The notes below the pieces were generated by a model. The model made no database searches and was not told where the DNA came from. It saw only the letters and a program-made list of their open reading frames with translations. A stretch of 64,000 bases of DNA from Moorena sp. SIOASIH. GTDB lineage: Bacteria; Cyanobacteriota; Cyanobacteriia; Cyanobacteriales; Coleofasciculaceae. Made by a program: the position numbers and the translations under genes. Positions 22,899-32,257 of the stretch are shown in pieces (within the stretch, counting starts at the first letter, position 1; each line of letters starts with the position of its first letter). The DNA lies in contig NZ_JAAHIH010000006.1 in assembly GCF_010671925.1 (NCBI RefSeq), positions 434,001-498,000 on the forward strand, read 5' to 3'.

Positions 22899-25187
22899 TT
22901 AAGAGTCAGTATCAATCAACTCAATCTTCCTACCAGCGGGGGGATTAAACCTAGGCGGCTCTAGCTGAGTCGGTGGTTTTACGATACCCGACGGTGAGGT
23001 AACTTCCGGTGGTGGAACCACAATTGGGTAGGAGCGGGCTGGTGGTGATGGTGGTTTTACCACTGATGGTGGAGAGGGAGCTGGTTTCGGGGTCACCACT
23101 TGTGGGGTAGATGGAACCGGAACCGGTCTTGGTCGTCTTACGGGTACAGGAGGTGGAGGAGGTGGGGCTAAAATCTTACGCCATGATTGCATTTGCCGTT
23201 GCGCTTCCTGGTAAGGGCGAGTACCAGACGGAACTATGTTTGCGATCGCAATTGCTTCAGAGACGTTATAAGCAGAACGACTTCTGGCTATGGATAGGAT
23301 TTTGTAACTCCAGCGATTGACTACTGTTCTCGCCTCGCTACGGGATTTGGTTGAAGTTGGCACTTGCCTAGCTACTCGAATTGCTTTTCTTAGGGCTTGT
23401 GGAGTTCCAGCCTCAGCAATTTGGTAAGCTTCCCGTAAACGCTGCTGACCCTCAAGTTCTAACTTCCAGCTTCTGACTTTGCTTTGGGCTTCATTGTACA
23501 GAGCCCGACCTGCCTTAATTTGTTCGGCAGTTGCCACGGCGGCATATAGGTCACCCCGGATTGCCAGAGTGCGCGCTTGGTCTAAATAAGGTTGGTCTTC
23601 TTGCTGCTGGATACTTCTAGACCACTGATTAATTTTAGTTTGAGCTTCTTGGTAAAGACTACGACCTCGGGAAATTTTACCGGCTTCTTGAACAGCAGCT
23701 TGCAAAGAATCGATGCTCCCATAACTAGCCAGTTGTGTTGCCCGCTCCAGGAATGGTCTGTCTTCGATCAGCTGAATTTGACGAGTCCAATCTCGAATTT
23801 CGCCCCGTGCCTCCTGATAGCGGGGATTACCACGAGGGATCTGTTCCACTTCAGCCACTGCCAGTCTCAAGTCACTGGCTAAGCCCGAGGTAGCATAGGT
23901 TCTGGCTCGCTCAAGTCGCGCCACATCTTCTACTTCTCGTTGCCAACGGCTAATTAATTGCTGCCCTTTCTTATATAGGGGACGTTCTGAGCCGAGCTTT
24001 TGGGCAGATGCGATCGCTTCTTCTAAATCCCAGGTTGTACCGGACTCAGCACGAGATAGGGCATGAGCTAGGTCAATTAAATCAGATTTGAGTTCTGGTA
24101 CTTTAATCGTTTCGGGCAGTTTATAAGCAATGTCAAGAACTTCTGACCACTTACCTTGCTCTAGCTTGTTCTGAGCAATTTCCACCAGCTTGTTGCCAGA
24201 CTCTTTAATTAAATCCTGAGCTTCTTTGTAAGCATAACTTTGATCTGTGATTTCCTTAGCTTTTTTAATAGCTGCCAGGATCTTCTCTATATTGCCACTT
24301 CTACTCAGCTCATAAGCCTTATCCAGCTTAGCCGAGTCTTCCCGTCCCATCTTAATCTTATCCGTTAGCTGGTTATACTTAGCCGTAGCCCAGTAGTCAT
24401 TGTCCACATAGGTCAATCGTACTGCTTCGCGAAATGCTAAGTTCCAGTTTGATAACCTCAACTGTTTTTCTGCTTGCTCATAAACTTCCTCTGCCCTCGA
24501 CCAGATTTTCTGCCAACGTTTTACCCGCTTTTTTACTATCGGGTTAGCTACGGATTTTGAAGGAATACGTTTAGCAATCTTAAGAGCTTCACTGAGCTGA
24601 CCAGCTTGAAACTTAGCTTCCCCAATCTCCAGGATTTGGTGTGACCACTCTTCGATATATTGGTTAACTTGTGGGCGTAACGGGTGATCTTCGGGCAGGG
24701 CATCCACTAATGCGATCGCTTTTAGCAACTGGGGGACAGTTTCCTGATTTGCTGCCACCTGAGCACAAGATAGGCGCATTGATGCTGAAGCCGTTGGCCA
24801 AAACACAGCACGGCAGTTTGGTACAGCTGGCAACCTTAACAACATCATTGCTGAAGCAAATCCCGCACTACCGAAAAGCAAAACGACTAAGGCTGACCAA
24901 AACTGCCAACTGCGAGGCAAGAGGTTTTTTACGCCAGTAGCTTGCGCTGAGCGACCTTGTCTAGGGGTAGTTTGTGCTGTGTTTAATCCAGAGTTAGCTA
25001 CTGGTTGACCAACCCCAAATTTTTCAGATTGCTGGGGGGGCTGTGTCGATGGGGTTCCTAGGTCAGGATAGTTTACGCTCGGTTGAGTAACCGGCTCGCT
25101 CTGGTTAGGTTGCCAGCCATTAAACTTACCTGAACTTGAACCATTTGACGTTGGCCAACGGTCTGGAAATTCTCTATTTCTGGTCAT
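22899..25187 (-). CDS. single-pass membrane protein with helical repeats and proline-rich tail
   Basis: The 762-residue protein has a polar, Gln/Pro-rich N-terminus (1-90), one membrane segment at about 95-117 (FWSALVVLLFGSAGFASAMML), and then a long array of repeats. The pattern, about 60-75 residues each, runs along the lines of ARTLA..GDLYAAVATAEQI..GRALYNEAQSKVRSW (residues about 150-670). The C-terminus is rich in Pro (PPPPPPVPVRRPRPVPVPS) and ends IELIDTDS. Such proteins are common in cyanobacteria and often labelled chromosome-segregation ATPase-like, but no NTPase motif is visible. The repeats resemble TPR-like helical hairpins. Role unknown; perhaps a periplasmic scaffold. Confidence 0.7.
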   Translation of the reverse strand: MTRNREFPDRWPTSNGSSSGKFNGWQPNQSEPVTQPSVNYPDLGTPSTQPPQQSEKFGVGQPVANSGLNTAQTTPRQGRSAQATGVKNLLPRSWQFWSALVVLLFGSAGFASAMMLLRLPAVPNCRAVFWPTASASMRLSCAQVAANQETVPQLLKAIALVDALPEDHPLRPQVNQYIEEWSHQILEIGEAKFQAGQLSEALKIAKRIPSKSVANPIVKKRVKRWQKIWSRAEEVYEQAEKQLRLSNWNLAFREAVRLTYVDNDYWATAKYNQLTDKIKMGREDSAKLDKAYELSRSGNIEKILAAIKKAKEITDQSYAYKEAQDLIKESGNKLVEIAQNKLEQGKWSEVLDIAYKLPETIKVPELKSDLIDLAHALSRAESGTTWDLEEAIASAQKLGSERPLYKKGQQLISRWQREVEDVARLERARTYATSGLASDLRLAVAEVEQIPRGNPRYQEARGEIRDWTRQIQLIEDRPFLERATQLASYGSIDSLQAAVQEAGKISRGRSLYQEAQTKINQWSRSIQQQEDQPYLDQARTLAIRGDLYAAVATAEQIKAGRALYNEAQSKVRSWKLELEGQQRLREAYQIAEAGTPQALRKAIRVARQVPTSTKSRSEARTVVNRWSYKILSIARSRSAYNVSEAIAIANIVPSGTRPYQEAQRQMQSWRKILAPPPPPPVPVRRPRPVPVPSTPQVVTPKPAPSPPSVVKPPSPPARSYPIVVPPPEVTSPSGIVKPPTQLEPPRFNPPAGRKIELIDTDS

Positions 25188-25411
25188 AATTCACTTCCAC
25201 ACTCCCTACACCGCAAGACAGCAGGTTGTTTACAGCAACCTCAGTTGTTGAGATTTTACCCACCTTACACATATAGAGTCTACACCCTATCTTATAGTAG
25301 TGTTCTTATAATTCTGGTTGAGTTTATATGCTGATCCATATTTCTTGCAATCGTTTACAAGTCAGGATTCTAATCTTCCAGTTACAATAGGAAGTCCAGT
25401 AGCTACCCAGT

Positions 25412-26296
25412 TTACAATTCTTTTATCAATTGAGAGAGTTGATCGGGATTGGCATGATAGACCTCTGAGCAAAAATGACAAGTTGCCTCAGCTCCACCGT
25501 CTTTTTCTATCATATCCTGAAGTTCATCTTTTCCGAGCATTTTCAGAGCCCCCAACATCCGGTCAAAGGAGCAACCACAGTTAAAATGCAGCATCTGGGT
25601 TTCTGGAAAAATCACTAGCTCCATATCCCCCAGCAACTGTTCAAAAATCTCTGGTAAGGTCTGGTTAGCTTGCAGTAGCGGTGTAAAACCTGATAGTTTG
25701 GTAATGCGAGATTCCAAAGTTTGAACTAAAGCCTCATCCGTTGCTGCCTTAGGCATAACTTGGATTAAAATCCCCCCAGCCGCAGTTACCCCTTTAGCAC
25801 CTACAAATACACCAACCACCAACGCTGACGGGGTTTGTTCCGAATTTAGTAGATAGTTAGCGATATCATCACCTATTTCACCAGAAACTAACTCTACTGT
25901 ACTGGAATAGGGATAGCCATAACCCACATCCCGCACCACGTATAGGAAACCATCCCTACCAACAGCACCACCCACATCTAATTTTCCCTGCTTATTCGGT
26001 GGCAGTTCAACCTGTGGGTTATCTACATAACCCCGAACTTTACCATCTAATCCTGCATCTACCAGAATTCCACCCAGTGGACCATTGCCGTTGATCCGAA
26101 TATTGACCCTCGACTCGGCTCGCTTCATACTAGAAGCGAGCAGAAGACCTGCAGACATGGTACGACCTAGGGCAGCCGTTGCCACATAGGAGAGTTGGTG
26201 ACGTTGTCTAGCTTCTTCCGTCAGGCGTGTAGTAATCACACCAACTGCGCGAATACCCCCTGAAGCTGCTGTGGCGCGAATTAACTGGTCAGCCAT
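25412..26296 (-). CDS. hslO: Hsp33 redox-regulated chaperone
   Basis: The 294-residue protein matches Hsp33. It has the N-terminal domain (MADQLIRATAASGGIRAVGV; NGNGPLGGILVDAG; RGYVDNPQVELPPNKQGKLDVGGAVG) and the C-terminal zinc centre with CGCSFDRM and CHFC, the four cysteines that release zinc and form disulfides on oxidation. Oxidised Hsp33 binds unfolding proteins as a holdase in the cytoplasm. Length and motif order are normal and the gene appears intact. It is single, with about 400 non-coding bases upstream. Confidence 0.97.
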   Translation of the reverse strand: MADQLIRATAASGGIRAVGVITTRLTEEARQRHQLSYVATAALGRTMSAGLLLASSMKRAESRVNIRINGNGPLGGILVDAGLDGKVRGYVDNPQVELPPNKQGKLDVGGAVGRDGFLYVVRDVGYGYPYSSTVELVSGEIGDDIANYLLNSEQTPSALVVGVFVGAKGVTAAGGILIQVMPKAATDEALVQTLESRITKLSGFTPLLQANQTLPEIFEQLLGDMELVIFPETQMLHFNCGCSFDRMLGALKMLGKDELQDMIEKDGGAEATCHFCSEVYHANPDQLSQLIKEL

Positions 26297-26693
26297 AGAA
26301 AACTCTTACACTTCTTAATATAATTAATGTTTATTTTACAAATTATCGAGAAAGTATCGAGCCGCTTGCTTGCCCTCTCCCTTTAGCTAAGGCATTAAAA
26401 CAACAGAGGGGATTTATCCCATCGGTTCATTCAAAACAATCAAACTGCACAAACAGGGGATTATTATCTAAACACCCAAACTACCTAAATACCTTTTTAA
26501 AGGTAAATTACCACTGGTAGCATACCCCAACCAATTACTAAGCTTAATATCTTTTGGGATTAGCGTCCTGCTAGGGAAACAAGTTACTGTAGCAACAAGG
26601 GTTTGATCAGTTCTTGTTACTTTCAACTGTTGTTGATCGGCTCTGTCACACTAATCACAAATATTTCCTAAGAGTAAGGACGATCTAACCAAA

Positions 26694-27089
26694 ATGCTAG
26701 GAATCTTTCAAAAAAGTCATCTGAGGATTGAAGTCGAAGCACCACAAAATGTTATCCGGGACAGTCTGCTCTATACCGAGCAACTGCACCAGTGGTTGTG
26801 GCCGGAGAATTTATCTTCCGGGTTACCGGAAAAGCTAGATTTAGGATTGACCTTTACCTCTTCCATCGGGCCAGTAGCAGTACAACACAAAGTTGAGCTT
26901 GTTCAGTCAAACTGTTTAAGACTGCTCTTGAGTCAGGGAATTGATGGTTATCATGAATGGTATTGGGGAGATGGTTGGGTACAATCTCGCCTCGAAGGGG
27001 TGTCTTTGTTACCATTAAATTTGGGTCAAACCTTAAGTTTGCTGAGGCTACGTCAGTTTGTAGAGCAGCATAAAGCATCTGAGGCTTAA
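26694..27089 (+). CDS. small SRPBCC-like protein of unknown function
   Basis: This 131-residue protein starts MLGIFQKSHLRIEVEAPQNV and contains EQLHQWLWPENL, FTSSIGPVAVQHKVELV and WGDGWVQSRLEGVSLLPLNLGQTL. The alternating strand pattern and the helix-rich C-terminus resemble small START/SRPBCC-fold proteins widespread in cyanobacteria. The ligand is not known. It overlaps the 3' end of the convergent metal-sensor gene by 4 nt. Confidence 0.65.
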   Translation: MLGIFQKSHLRIEVEAPQNVIRDSLLYTEQLHQWLWPENLSSGLPEKLDLGLTFTSSIGPVAVQHKVELVQSNCLRLLLSQGIDGYHEWYWGDGWVQSRLEGVSLLPLNLGQTLSLLRLRQFVEQHKASEA

Positions 27090-27430
27090 CGTAAAAATTG
27101 ATCTAAAGCCGCCTTCAACTCTTCAATTTCTACCTCAATGTTGCCCTGCTCAGCGGCACGACCGATACACTCGCTTAAATGTTCATCCAGGATAATTCGT
27201 GCCACTTTATCCAAAGCCCCTCGAACTGCAGCAATCTGTACCAAAACATCAGGACAGGGGCGACTTTCTTGCACCATAGTCTTAATCCCTCGAATATGCC
27301 CCTCGATTCGAGACAGGCGATTGATAATTCGCCTCAGAGATTCTTCATCATGGACGTGACCATGAGTATGTTGACTATGGTTGTGATTCAGCTCTTGAGT
27401 CAGGGCATATTCCCTATCTTTCGAGATCAT
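27086..27430 (-). CDS. CsoR/RcnR-family metal-sensing repressor, InrS-like
   Basis: The 114-residue protein is all alpha-helical, with the DUF156 core RIINRLSRIEGHIRGIKTMV, RPCPDVLVQIAAVRGAL and EHLSECI. The sensing ligands are the Cys of RPCP and the His and Cys of EHLSEC. The N-terminus is His-rich (NHNHSQHTHGHVHDE), as in the nickel sensor InrS of Synechocystis. Apo-protein should repress an efflux gene and be released by nickel (or copper). No efflux gene lies next to it, so the target may be elsewhere or be itself. Confidence 0.85.
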   Translation of the reverse strand: MISKDREYALTQELNHNHSQHTHGHVHDEESLRRIINRLSRIEGHIRGIKTMVQESRPCPDVLVQIAAVRGALDKVARIILDEHLSECIGRAAEQGNIEVEIEELKAALDQFLR

Positions 27431-27895
27431 AGCGGTTTTATTAGTTTTATTAGTCCAAGGTTAACCAACTTCCTGGGTATATCATTATTGATAATTATTA
27501 AGCTTAACTTGTTCGGGTCTCTTGGGCTGATCATCCCTTGAGGTCACCTCTCTCACTCTCGGTGCGCGCCTCCAAGGGCGAGTAAACCCCCCTTTGGTCG
27601 CACCACCTGGAACTAGCCCAGGTAGTATTAACGTCATAGGAATAACTCTTAAAAGAGCGATTAGATGCTTGTAGCAACTAATCTACAATCCTAAAATCTG
27701 CCTCGAAACCCACTCCTGGCTGTGGGTGGGAGGAATATCAGGGAAGCTAGACTTGAGTTAGGGGTTAATGCTAAGGGTCAGCAACAACTGACTAGTAACC
27801 ACTAGCCAAAGCCAAGTAAATCCCATGCTTAAAGGTGGTGGGATTGGCTTAGCAATAATATTCCCCAAAATTAACCAGAAGAATACGATAATACT
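27431..27895. other. intergenic region upstream of the HtrA gene
   Basis: No gene is seen. The region could hold the divergent promoters for the metal sensor and the protease gene. A partial GC-rich inverted repeat (cccactcctggctgtgggtggg) lies near 27710. No clear operator was found. Confidence 0.45.
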
Positions 27896-29104
27896 ATGTC
27901 ATCAACTAAATTTTCGATTTGGCTTCGCTCAATTAGTAACTATCTCTTGGCTATCTTACTTGGAGTCTTATTGACAGTTGGCGTTTATCGTGTATCTCCC
28001 TCCAAGGCTGCTCCTGTACCCAGCACAGACTCAGTAACTCCCCCACTGATCGCCCAACAACTGCTGAGTCCACAGCCAGCTAGTAATAGCAGTTTTGTAA
28101 CAGCAGCGGTGAATCGGGTGGGAGCAGCAGTGGTGCGCATTGACACCGAACGCACAGTTTCCAGGCGTGTGGATCCCTTTTTTGATGACCCCTTTTTCCG
28201 ACGCTTTTTCGGTGATGACTTTTCAGCCCAAATTCCCCAAGAAAGACGTTTACAAGGTCAAGGCTCTGGCTTTATTATTGACAATAGTGGCATCCTACTG
28301 ACCAATGCCCATGTTGTGGAAGATCCAGATAAAGTAACCGTTACCCTCAAGGATGGGCGCAAGTTTAATGGTAAAGTCAAGGGTGTGGATGAATTCACCG
28401 ACTTAGCTGTTGTCAAAATTGACGGTACTTCCTTACCTACTGCTTCTCTAGGGGATTCGAGCCGAGTTCAAGTTGGAGATTGGGCTATTGCTGTTGGTAA
28501 CCCCCTAGGGCTAGATAATACAGTGACTTTGGGAATTGTCAGCACCATAGGACGGTCCAGTGCTCAGGCAGGTATTCCTGACAAGCGACTAGACTTTATT
28601 CAAACCGATGCAGCTATTAATCCTGGAAACTCTGGTGGTCCGTTGTTGAATGCTACAGGGGAAGTAATTGGCATCAACACTGCTATTCGGGCTAATGCCA
28701 TGGGAATTGGTTTTGCTATTCCCATCAACACAGTCAAAGAGATTTCCAACAAACTAGCCCAAGGACAAAAAGTTGTCCATCCATATATCGGTGTTCGGAT
28801 GACAACCCTAACCCCGGAACTAGCACAAGAGAACAACAATGACCCCAACTCTGTTTTCCTATTACCAGAAGTCAATGGTGTCTTGGTAGTTCAAGTATTA
28901 CCAGATACACCAGCTGCTGATGCTGGTATGCGTCGTGGGGACATAATTGTTCAAATTGATGGAACATCTGTTACTAATGCTACACAACTACAGCGCCTTG
29001 TTGAAAATAGTGGAGTAAATAAGGTACTAGAGATAAAAGTAAGGCGCGGTAAGCAGACTACTAGCGTGTTTGTCCGCACCGATGCACTAAAAAATCCTAC
29101 TTAG
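27896..29104 (+). CDS. HtrA/DegQ-family serine protease (HhoA/HhoB/HtrA)
   Basis: The 402-residue protein has an N-terminal membrane/signal segment (about 14-31), then a trypsin-like domain with catalytic H139 (TNAHVV), D169 (TDLAVVKI) and S246 (NPGNSGGPLL), and one C-terminal PDZ domain (about 300-395, GVLVVQVLPDTPAADAGMRRGDIIVQIDG). It should act in the periplasm or at the plasma or thylakoid membrane, degrading or refolding damaged proteins. The one-PDZ layout is the cyanobacterial Deg type. The gene is intact and single, and a short GC-rich repeat follows it. Confidence 0.95.
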   Translation: MSSTKFSIWLRSISNYLLAILLGVLLTVGVYRVSPSKAAPVPSTDSVTPPLIAQQLLSPQPASNSSFVTAAVNRVGAAVVRIDTERTVSRRVDPFFDDPFFRRFFGDDFSAQIPQERRLQGQGSGFIIDNSGILLTNAHVVEDPDKVTVTLKDGRKFNGKVKGVDEFTDLAVVKIDGTSLPTASLGDSSRVQVGDWAIAVGNPLGLDNTVTLGIVSTIGRSSAQAGIPDKRLDFIQTDAAINPGNSGGPLLNATGEVIGINTAIRANAMGIGFAIPINTVKEISNKLAQGQKVVHPYIGVRMTTLTPELAQENNNDPNSVFLLPEVNGVLVVQVLPDTPAADAGMRRGDIIVQIDGTSVTNATQLQRLVENSGVNKVLEIKVRRGKQTTSVFVRTDALKNPT

Positions 29105-29193
29105 TGATTACAGAGCGTAATCTAGAAGTGGTAAAACCCGAGGGAAGGTCTGCAAATCCTTAAGGGTCGGCCTTCCTCCGGAATCAAACCTAG

Positions 29194-30252
29194 GTGCAGA
29201 AGCGATTACAGGAGAGGACTAAGATAAAAGATAAACTAATAAATCTACCCGATCATCTAGCACAGGCAATCGCCAACACCCATAAAAACATTGAGCTGCA
29301 ACCAGATAATCCTCAACTTTATCTAGAATTGGCAGAGCTCTACTGCCAACAAGGTGAGTGGGTCGAATCAATTGCCTGTTACCTCAAAGGGATTAAGATT
29401 AAACCGGACTGTGAGCAATTTCACGAGCAGCTGTGGTACCTATTGTTGTCTGCTCAAATTTCATTACAGCGATTAGAAGAGATTGATCGCTGTGCCCGTC
29501 AAGTGATACAAGCAGCCACCATGTATCAGCAATCCCTAGCGCTAGAGTCAGATGTGTTATCAGCGCAACCCCACGAGGCGCTGACAACACAAGAAGGACT
29601 TGCTGAAGCGATCGCCCATTACAACTATGCCATCGAGAATGGCATTGAATCAAAAAAAACAGGGACAATCGCGGACATGGTCGTTGCTTTGGCTCAGAAA
29701 TTAAAACCAATACATTGGCAATTGCGCCAAGACTTCCAGTTCCTTGATTCCCTCCTTAGACAACATCATATCCCTTACTGGGCTATTTCAGGAACATTAA
29801 TCGGTGCTCTGCGACACGAAGGAGTCATTCCCTGGGATGATGACATTGATATTGAGATGACAGAGGCAGATTTCCAGAAATTATTTACTTTAAAAACTCT
29901 CCTCAATGATCATGGTTTCTACTTTAGAAAGATCGAAAAAAATCTTTACAAAATAAGTGACGGGATTGACATCTATATCTATGACCAAAGGAGATTGCCC
30001 TCTGAAGGGGGAAATCCTCAGTATCCAGATCTCGATGAAATCTTTCCTTTGCGAGAGTTTCAATTCTACGATTTTAAGATTTATGGACCCAACCAGGCCG
30101 AGACGTATCTCAAAAGAGGATATGGGCAAGAGGTTTTAAAGGTTTGCAGGATTTGGAATCATCGTTTGAATGTCGCACTAGGACCTGATCACGATCCGAA
30201 GCTATATTCATTGAGCACAAAAAAGGTTAAAATTATTTTAAATTTAGCTTAA
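29194..30252 (+). CDS. TPR protein fused to LicD-family phosphotransferase
   Basis: The 352-residue protein starts with about three TPR-like helical hairpins (residues 20-130, ELQPDNPQLYLELAELYCQQGEW). It continues with a LicD domain (about 175-340), showing FLDSLLRQHHIPYWAISGTLIGALRHEGVIPWDDDIDIEM, the nucleotidyltransferase-fold signature with the DDDID metal site. LicD enzymes move phosphocholine (or similar) from a CDP/CMP carrier to glycans. It opens the phosphonate region, so a CMP-aminoethylphosphonate donor is a good guess. The start is uncertain: GTG 29194 opens the frame and no ATG fits. TPRs probably bind an acceptor or partner. Confidence 0.8.
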   Translation: MQKRLQERTKIKDKLINLPDHLAQAIANTHKNIELQPDNPQLYLELAELYCQQGEWVESIACYLKGIKIKPDCEQFHEQLWYLLLSAQISLQRLEEIDRCARQVIQAATMYQQSLALESDVLSAQPHEALTTQEGLAEAIAHYNYAIENGIESKKTGTIADMVVALAQKLKPIHWQLRQDFQFLDSLLRQHHIPYWAISGTLIGALRHEGVIPWDDDIDIEMTEADFQKLFTLKTLLNDHGFYFRKIEKNLYKISDGIDIYIYDQRRLPSEGGNPQYPDLDEIFPLREFQFYDFKIYGPNQAETYLKRGYGQEVLKVCRIWNHRLNVALGPDHDPKLYSLSTKKVKIILNLA

Positions 30253-30568
30253 AGGCTAGTTAAGCGTGGTCAGATAAGGCTATTGAGCCTTTGCACGGGT
30301 TTCCCTAACTTCCCTGATTTCTTGCCCACGATGGAAGGGCTAGGATCTAGGTAACCTTGTCATGTTTCTAAACACTGCTAGTCAAACTGCTAGTCAAGCA
30401 GTGCTGAAAGGCTATGAGCCGACAGCAGCATCAGGGTAGGAAGAGCTAATCCTGAGTTAACTGTGTTTTGAGTGGCTCATGATCGATTGAGATCCTTAAC
30501 AAAGATAAAAAGCAAGCTTATTTCCTAGACCACTTTGGTCAAACATTGTTGCAATTTTAGGATGCCAA
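30253..30568. other. intergenic region before the phosphonate core genes
   Basis: No gene. Likely holds the promoter for the PEP mutase operon; no exact -35/-10 pair is assigned. A ctgctagtcaa doublet lies near 30377-30398. Confidence 0.45.
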
Positions 30569-32257
30569 ATGAAAACAACAGCACAATTTAGAAAAACGAC
30601 AGAACCTAGAAAAGCAACGCAAGCTAGAAAAACAACACAACCTAGAAAAACGACACAACTTAGAACACTGCTGAACTCTAAGCAGTTAGAGTTTCTGGTA
30701 GAGGCCCATGATGGAATCAGCGCTAAGATTGCTGAAGAGGCGGGCTTTCAGGGCATTTGGGGCAGTGGCCTCAGCATTTCTGCCCAGTTGGGTGTGCGTG
30801 ATAACAACGAAGCAAGTTGGACTCAAGTCTTGGAAGTGGTTGAGTTCATGTCCGATGCCACTTCTGTCCCAATTCTGCTGGATGGGGATACGGGCTACGG
30901 AAATTTTAACAATGTCCAACGCTTGGTGAAAAAATTAGAGCAGCGTGGTGTCGCTGGTGTCTGTATTGAGGACAAACTCTTCCCCAAGACCAATAGCTTT
31001 ATTAAAGGCACAGCTCAGCCCCTGGCTGACATGGACGAGTTCTGCGGCAAAATCAAGGCTGCTAAAGATGCCCAAACGGATGATGATTTTGTTCTGATTG
31101 CCCGGGTAGAAGCTTTTATTGCCGGTTGGGGACTTTCAGAAGCATTAAGGCGAGCCCAAGCCTATTACGATGCCGGAGCGGATGGCATTTTGATCCACAG
31201 TGCCTTGCGTGTGCCTGATGAAGTGTTGGCTTTTAAACGGGAGTGGGGCGATCGCGCACCAGTGGTAATTGTACCGACCAAGTACTACGCAACACCGACT
31301 GAAGTCTTTAGGGATGCTGGCTTCTCCATCGCCATTTGGGCCAATCAACTACTCCGCGCTTCCGTAACGATGACCCAAAAGGTAGCTCAGCAGTTAATGG
31401 TAGAGCAGAACCTGCTGAATGTTGAAGACAAAATCGTTCCTGTAGCTGAGATCTTTCGGCTGCAAGGTGTTGCCGAACATGCAGAAGCGGAGCAGCGCTA
31501 TTTACCCCAGAACGGGGGTGGGATTCGCACAGTTCTGCTAGCAGCTTCCCGTGGGATTGAATTGGGTCAATTCACTAAAGATAAACCCAAGTGCATGGTA
31601 AATCTGCAAGGTCAACCCCTGCTATCACGGATTGTCCATGAGTATCACAGTGTTGGGATTCAAGACATCACTGTCGTGCGTGGCTACAAAAAGGAAGTTG
31701 TCAACTTACCTGGCCTCGATTTTGTAGATAACGACGAATATGACACCACAGGTGAACTCGTTTCCCTGAGTCGAGGCTTGCAGGAATTGCCCCAGGATGG
31801 ACAGGATTGGATCATCGGCTACGGTGATGTTCTGTTCAAGAAGTACATTCTGCAAATGCTGTCAGGGGTTGATCATGACTTTGTGGTCATTATAGATTCG
31901 AGTCAGCACCGCCAAACCCAGCAAATCCGACCCGATTACGTTGCTTGTTCTCTACCTGACTCGACCCAAGCATTTTATCAACATGTTGATCTACAGCAAA
32001 TCAGCCATGAACTGCCCGAGGGCGAAATCTGCGGCAGATGGACCGGATTGCTGAAAGTGTCCCAGCAGGGGCAGCAGAAATTACGGGATACCCTTAATAC
32101 TCTGCTCCAGTCAGAGCAGGTGCGGCAACAGGGGCGAATGCCGACTCTGATTAATGAGTTGATCACCCATGGCTATCGGGTACATGTGCTTTATATCAAA
32201 GGGCATTGGCTCGATGTCGATCAAGTCGAAGATCTGTTCAAGGCTGGAAGTTTCTAG
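30569..32257 (+). CDS. PEP mutase fused to a CTP:phosphonate-type nucleotidyltransferase
   Basis: Residues about 33-310 form phosphoenolpyruvate mutase, which makes the C-P bond by converting PEP to phosphonopyruvate. The motif EDKLFPKTNS (134-143, canonical EDKxxxxxNS) and LLDGDTGYGN are present. From about 325 on is a nucleotidyltransferase domain (IRTVLLAASRGIELGQFTKDKPKCMVNLQGQPLL), the layout of mutase-PntC fusions that make CMP-phosphonates. The glycine-rich loop is slightly off consensus (LAASRG for LAAGxG). The N-terminal 30 residues are a low-complexity RKTTQ repeat. It abuts the decarboxylase gene at the base (stop 32257, ATG 32258), indicating an operon. Confidence 0.93.
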   Translation: MKTTAQFRKTTEPRKATQARKTTQPRKTTQLRTLLNSKQLEFLVEAHDGISAKIAEEAGFQGIWGSGLSISAQLGVRDNNEASWTQVLEVVEFMSDATSVPILLDGDTGYGNFNNVQRLVKKLEQRGVAGVCIEDKLFPKTNSFIKGTAQPLADMDEFCGKIKAAKDAQTDDDFVLIARVEAFIAGWGLSEALRRAQAYYDAGADGILIHSALRVPDEVLAFKREWGDRAPVVIVPTKYYATPTEVFRDAGFSIAIWANQLLRASVTMTQKVAQQLMVEQNLLNVEDKIVPVAEIFRLQGVAEHAEAEQRYLPQNGGGIRTVLLAASRGIELGQFTKDKPKCMVNLQGQPLLSRIVHEYHSVGIQDITVVRGYKKEVVNLPGLDFVDNDEYDTTGELVSLSRGLQELPQDGQDWIIGYGDVLFKKYILQMLSGVDHDFVVIIDSSQHRQTQQIRPDYVACSLPDSTQAFYQHVDLQQISHELPEGEICGRWTGLLKVSQQGQQKLRDTLNTLLQSEQVRQQGRMPTLINELITHGYRVHVLYIKGHWLDVDQVEDLFKAGSF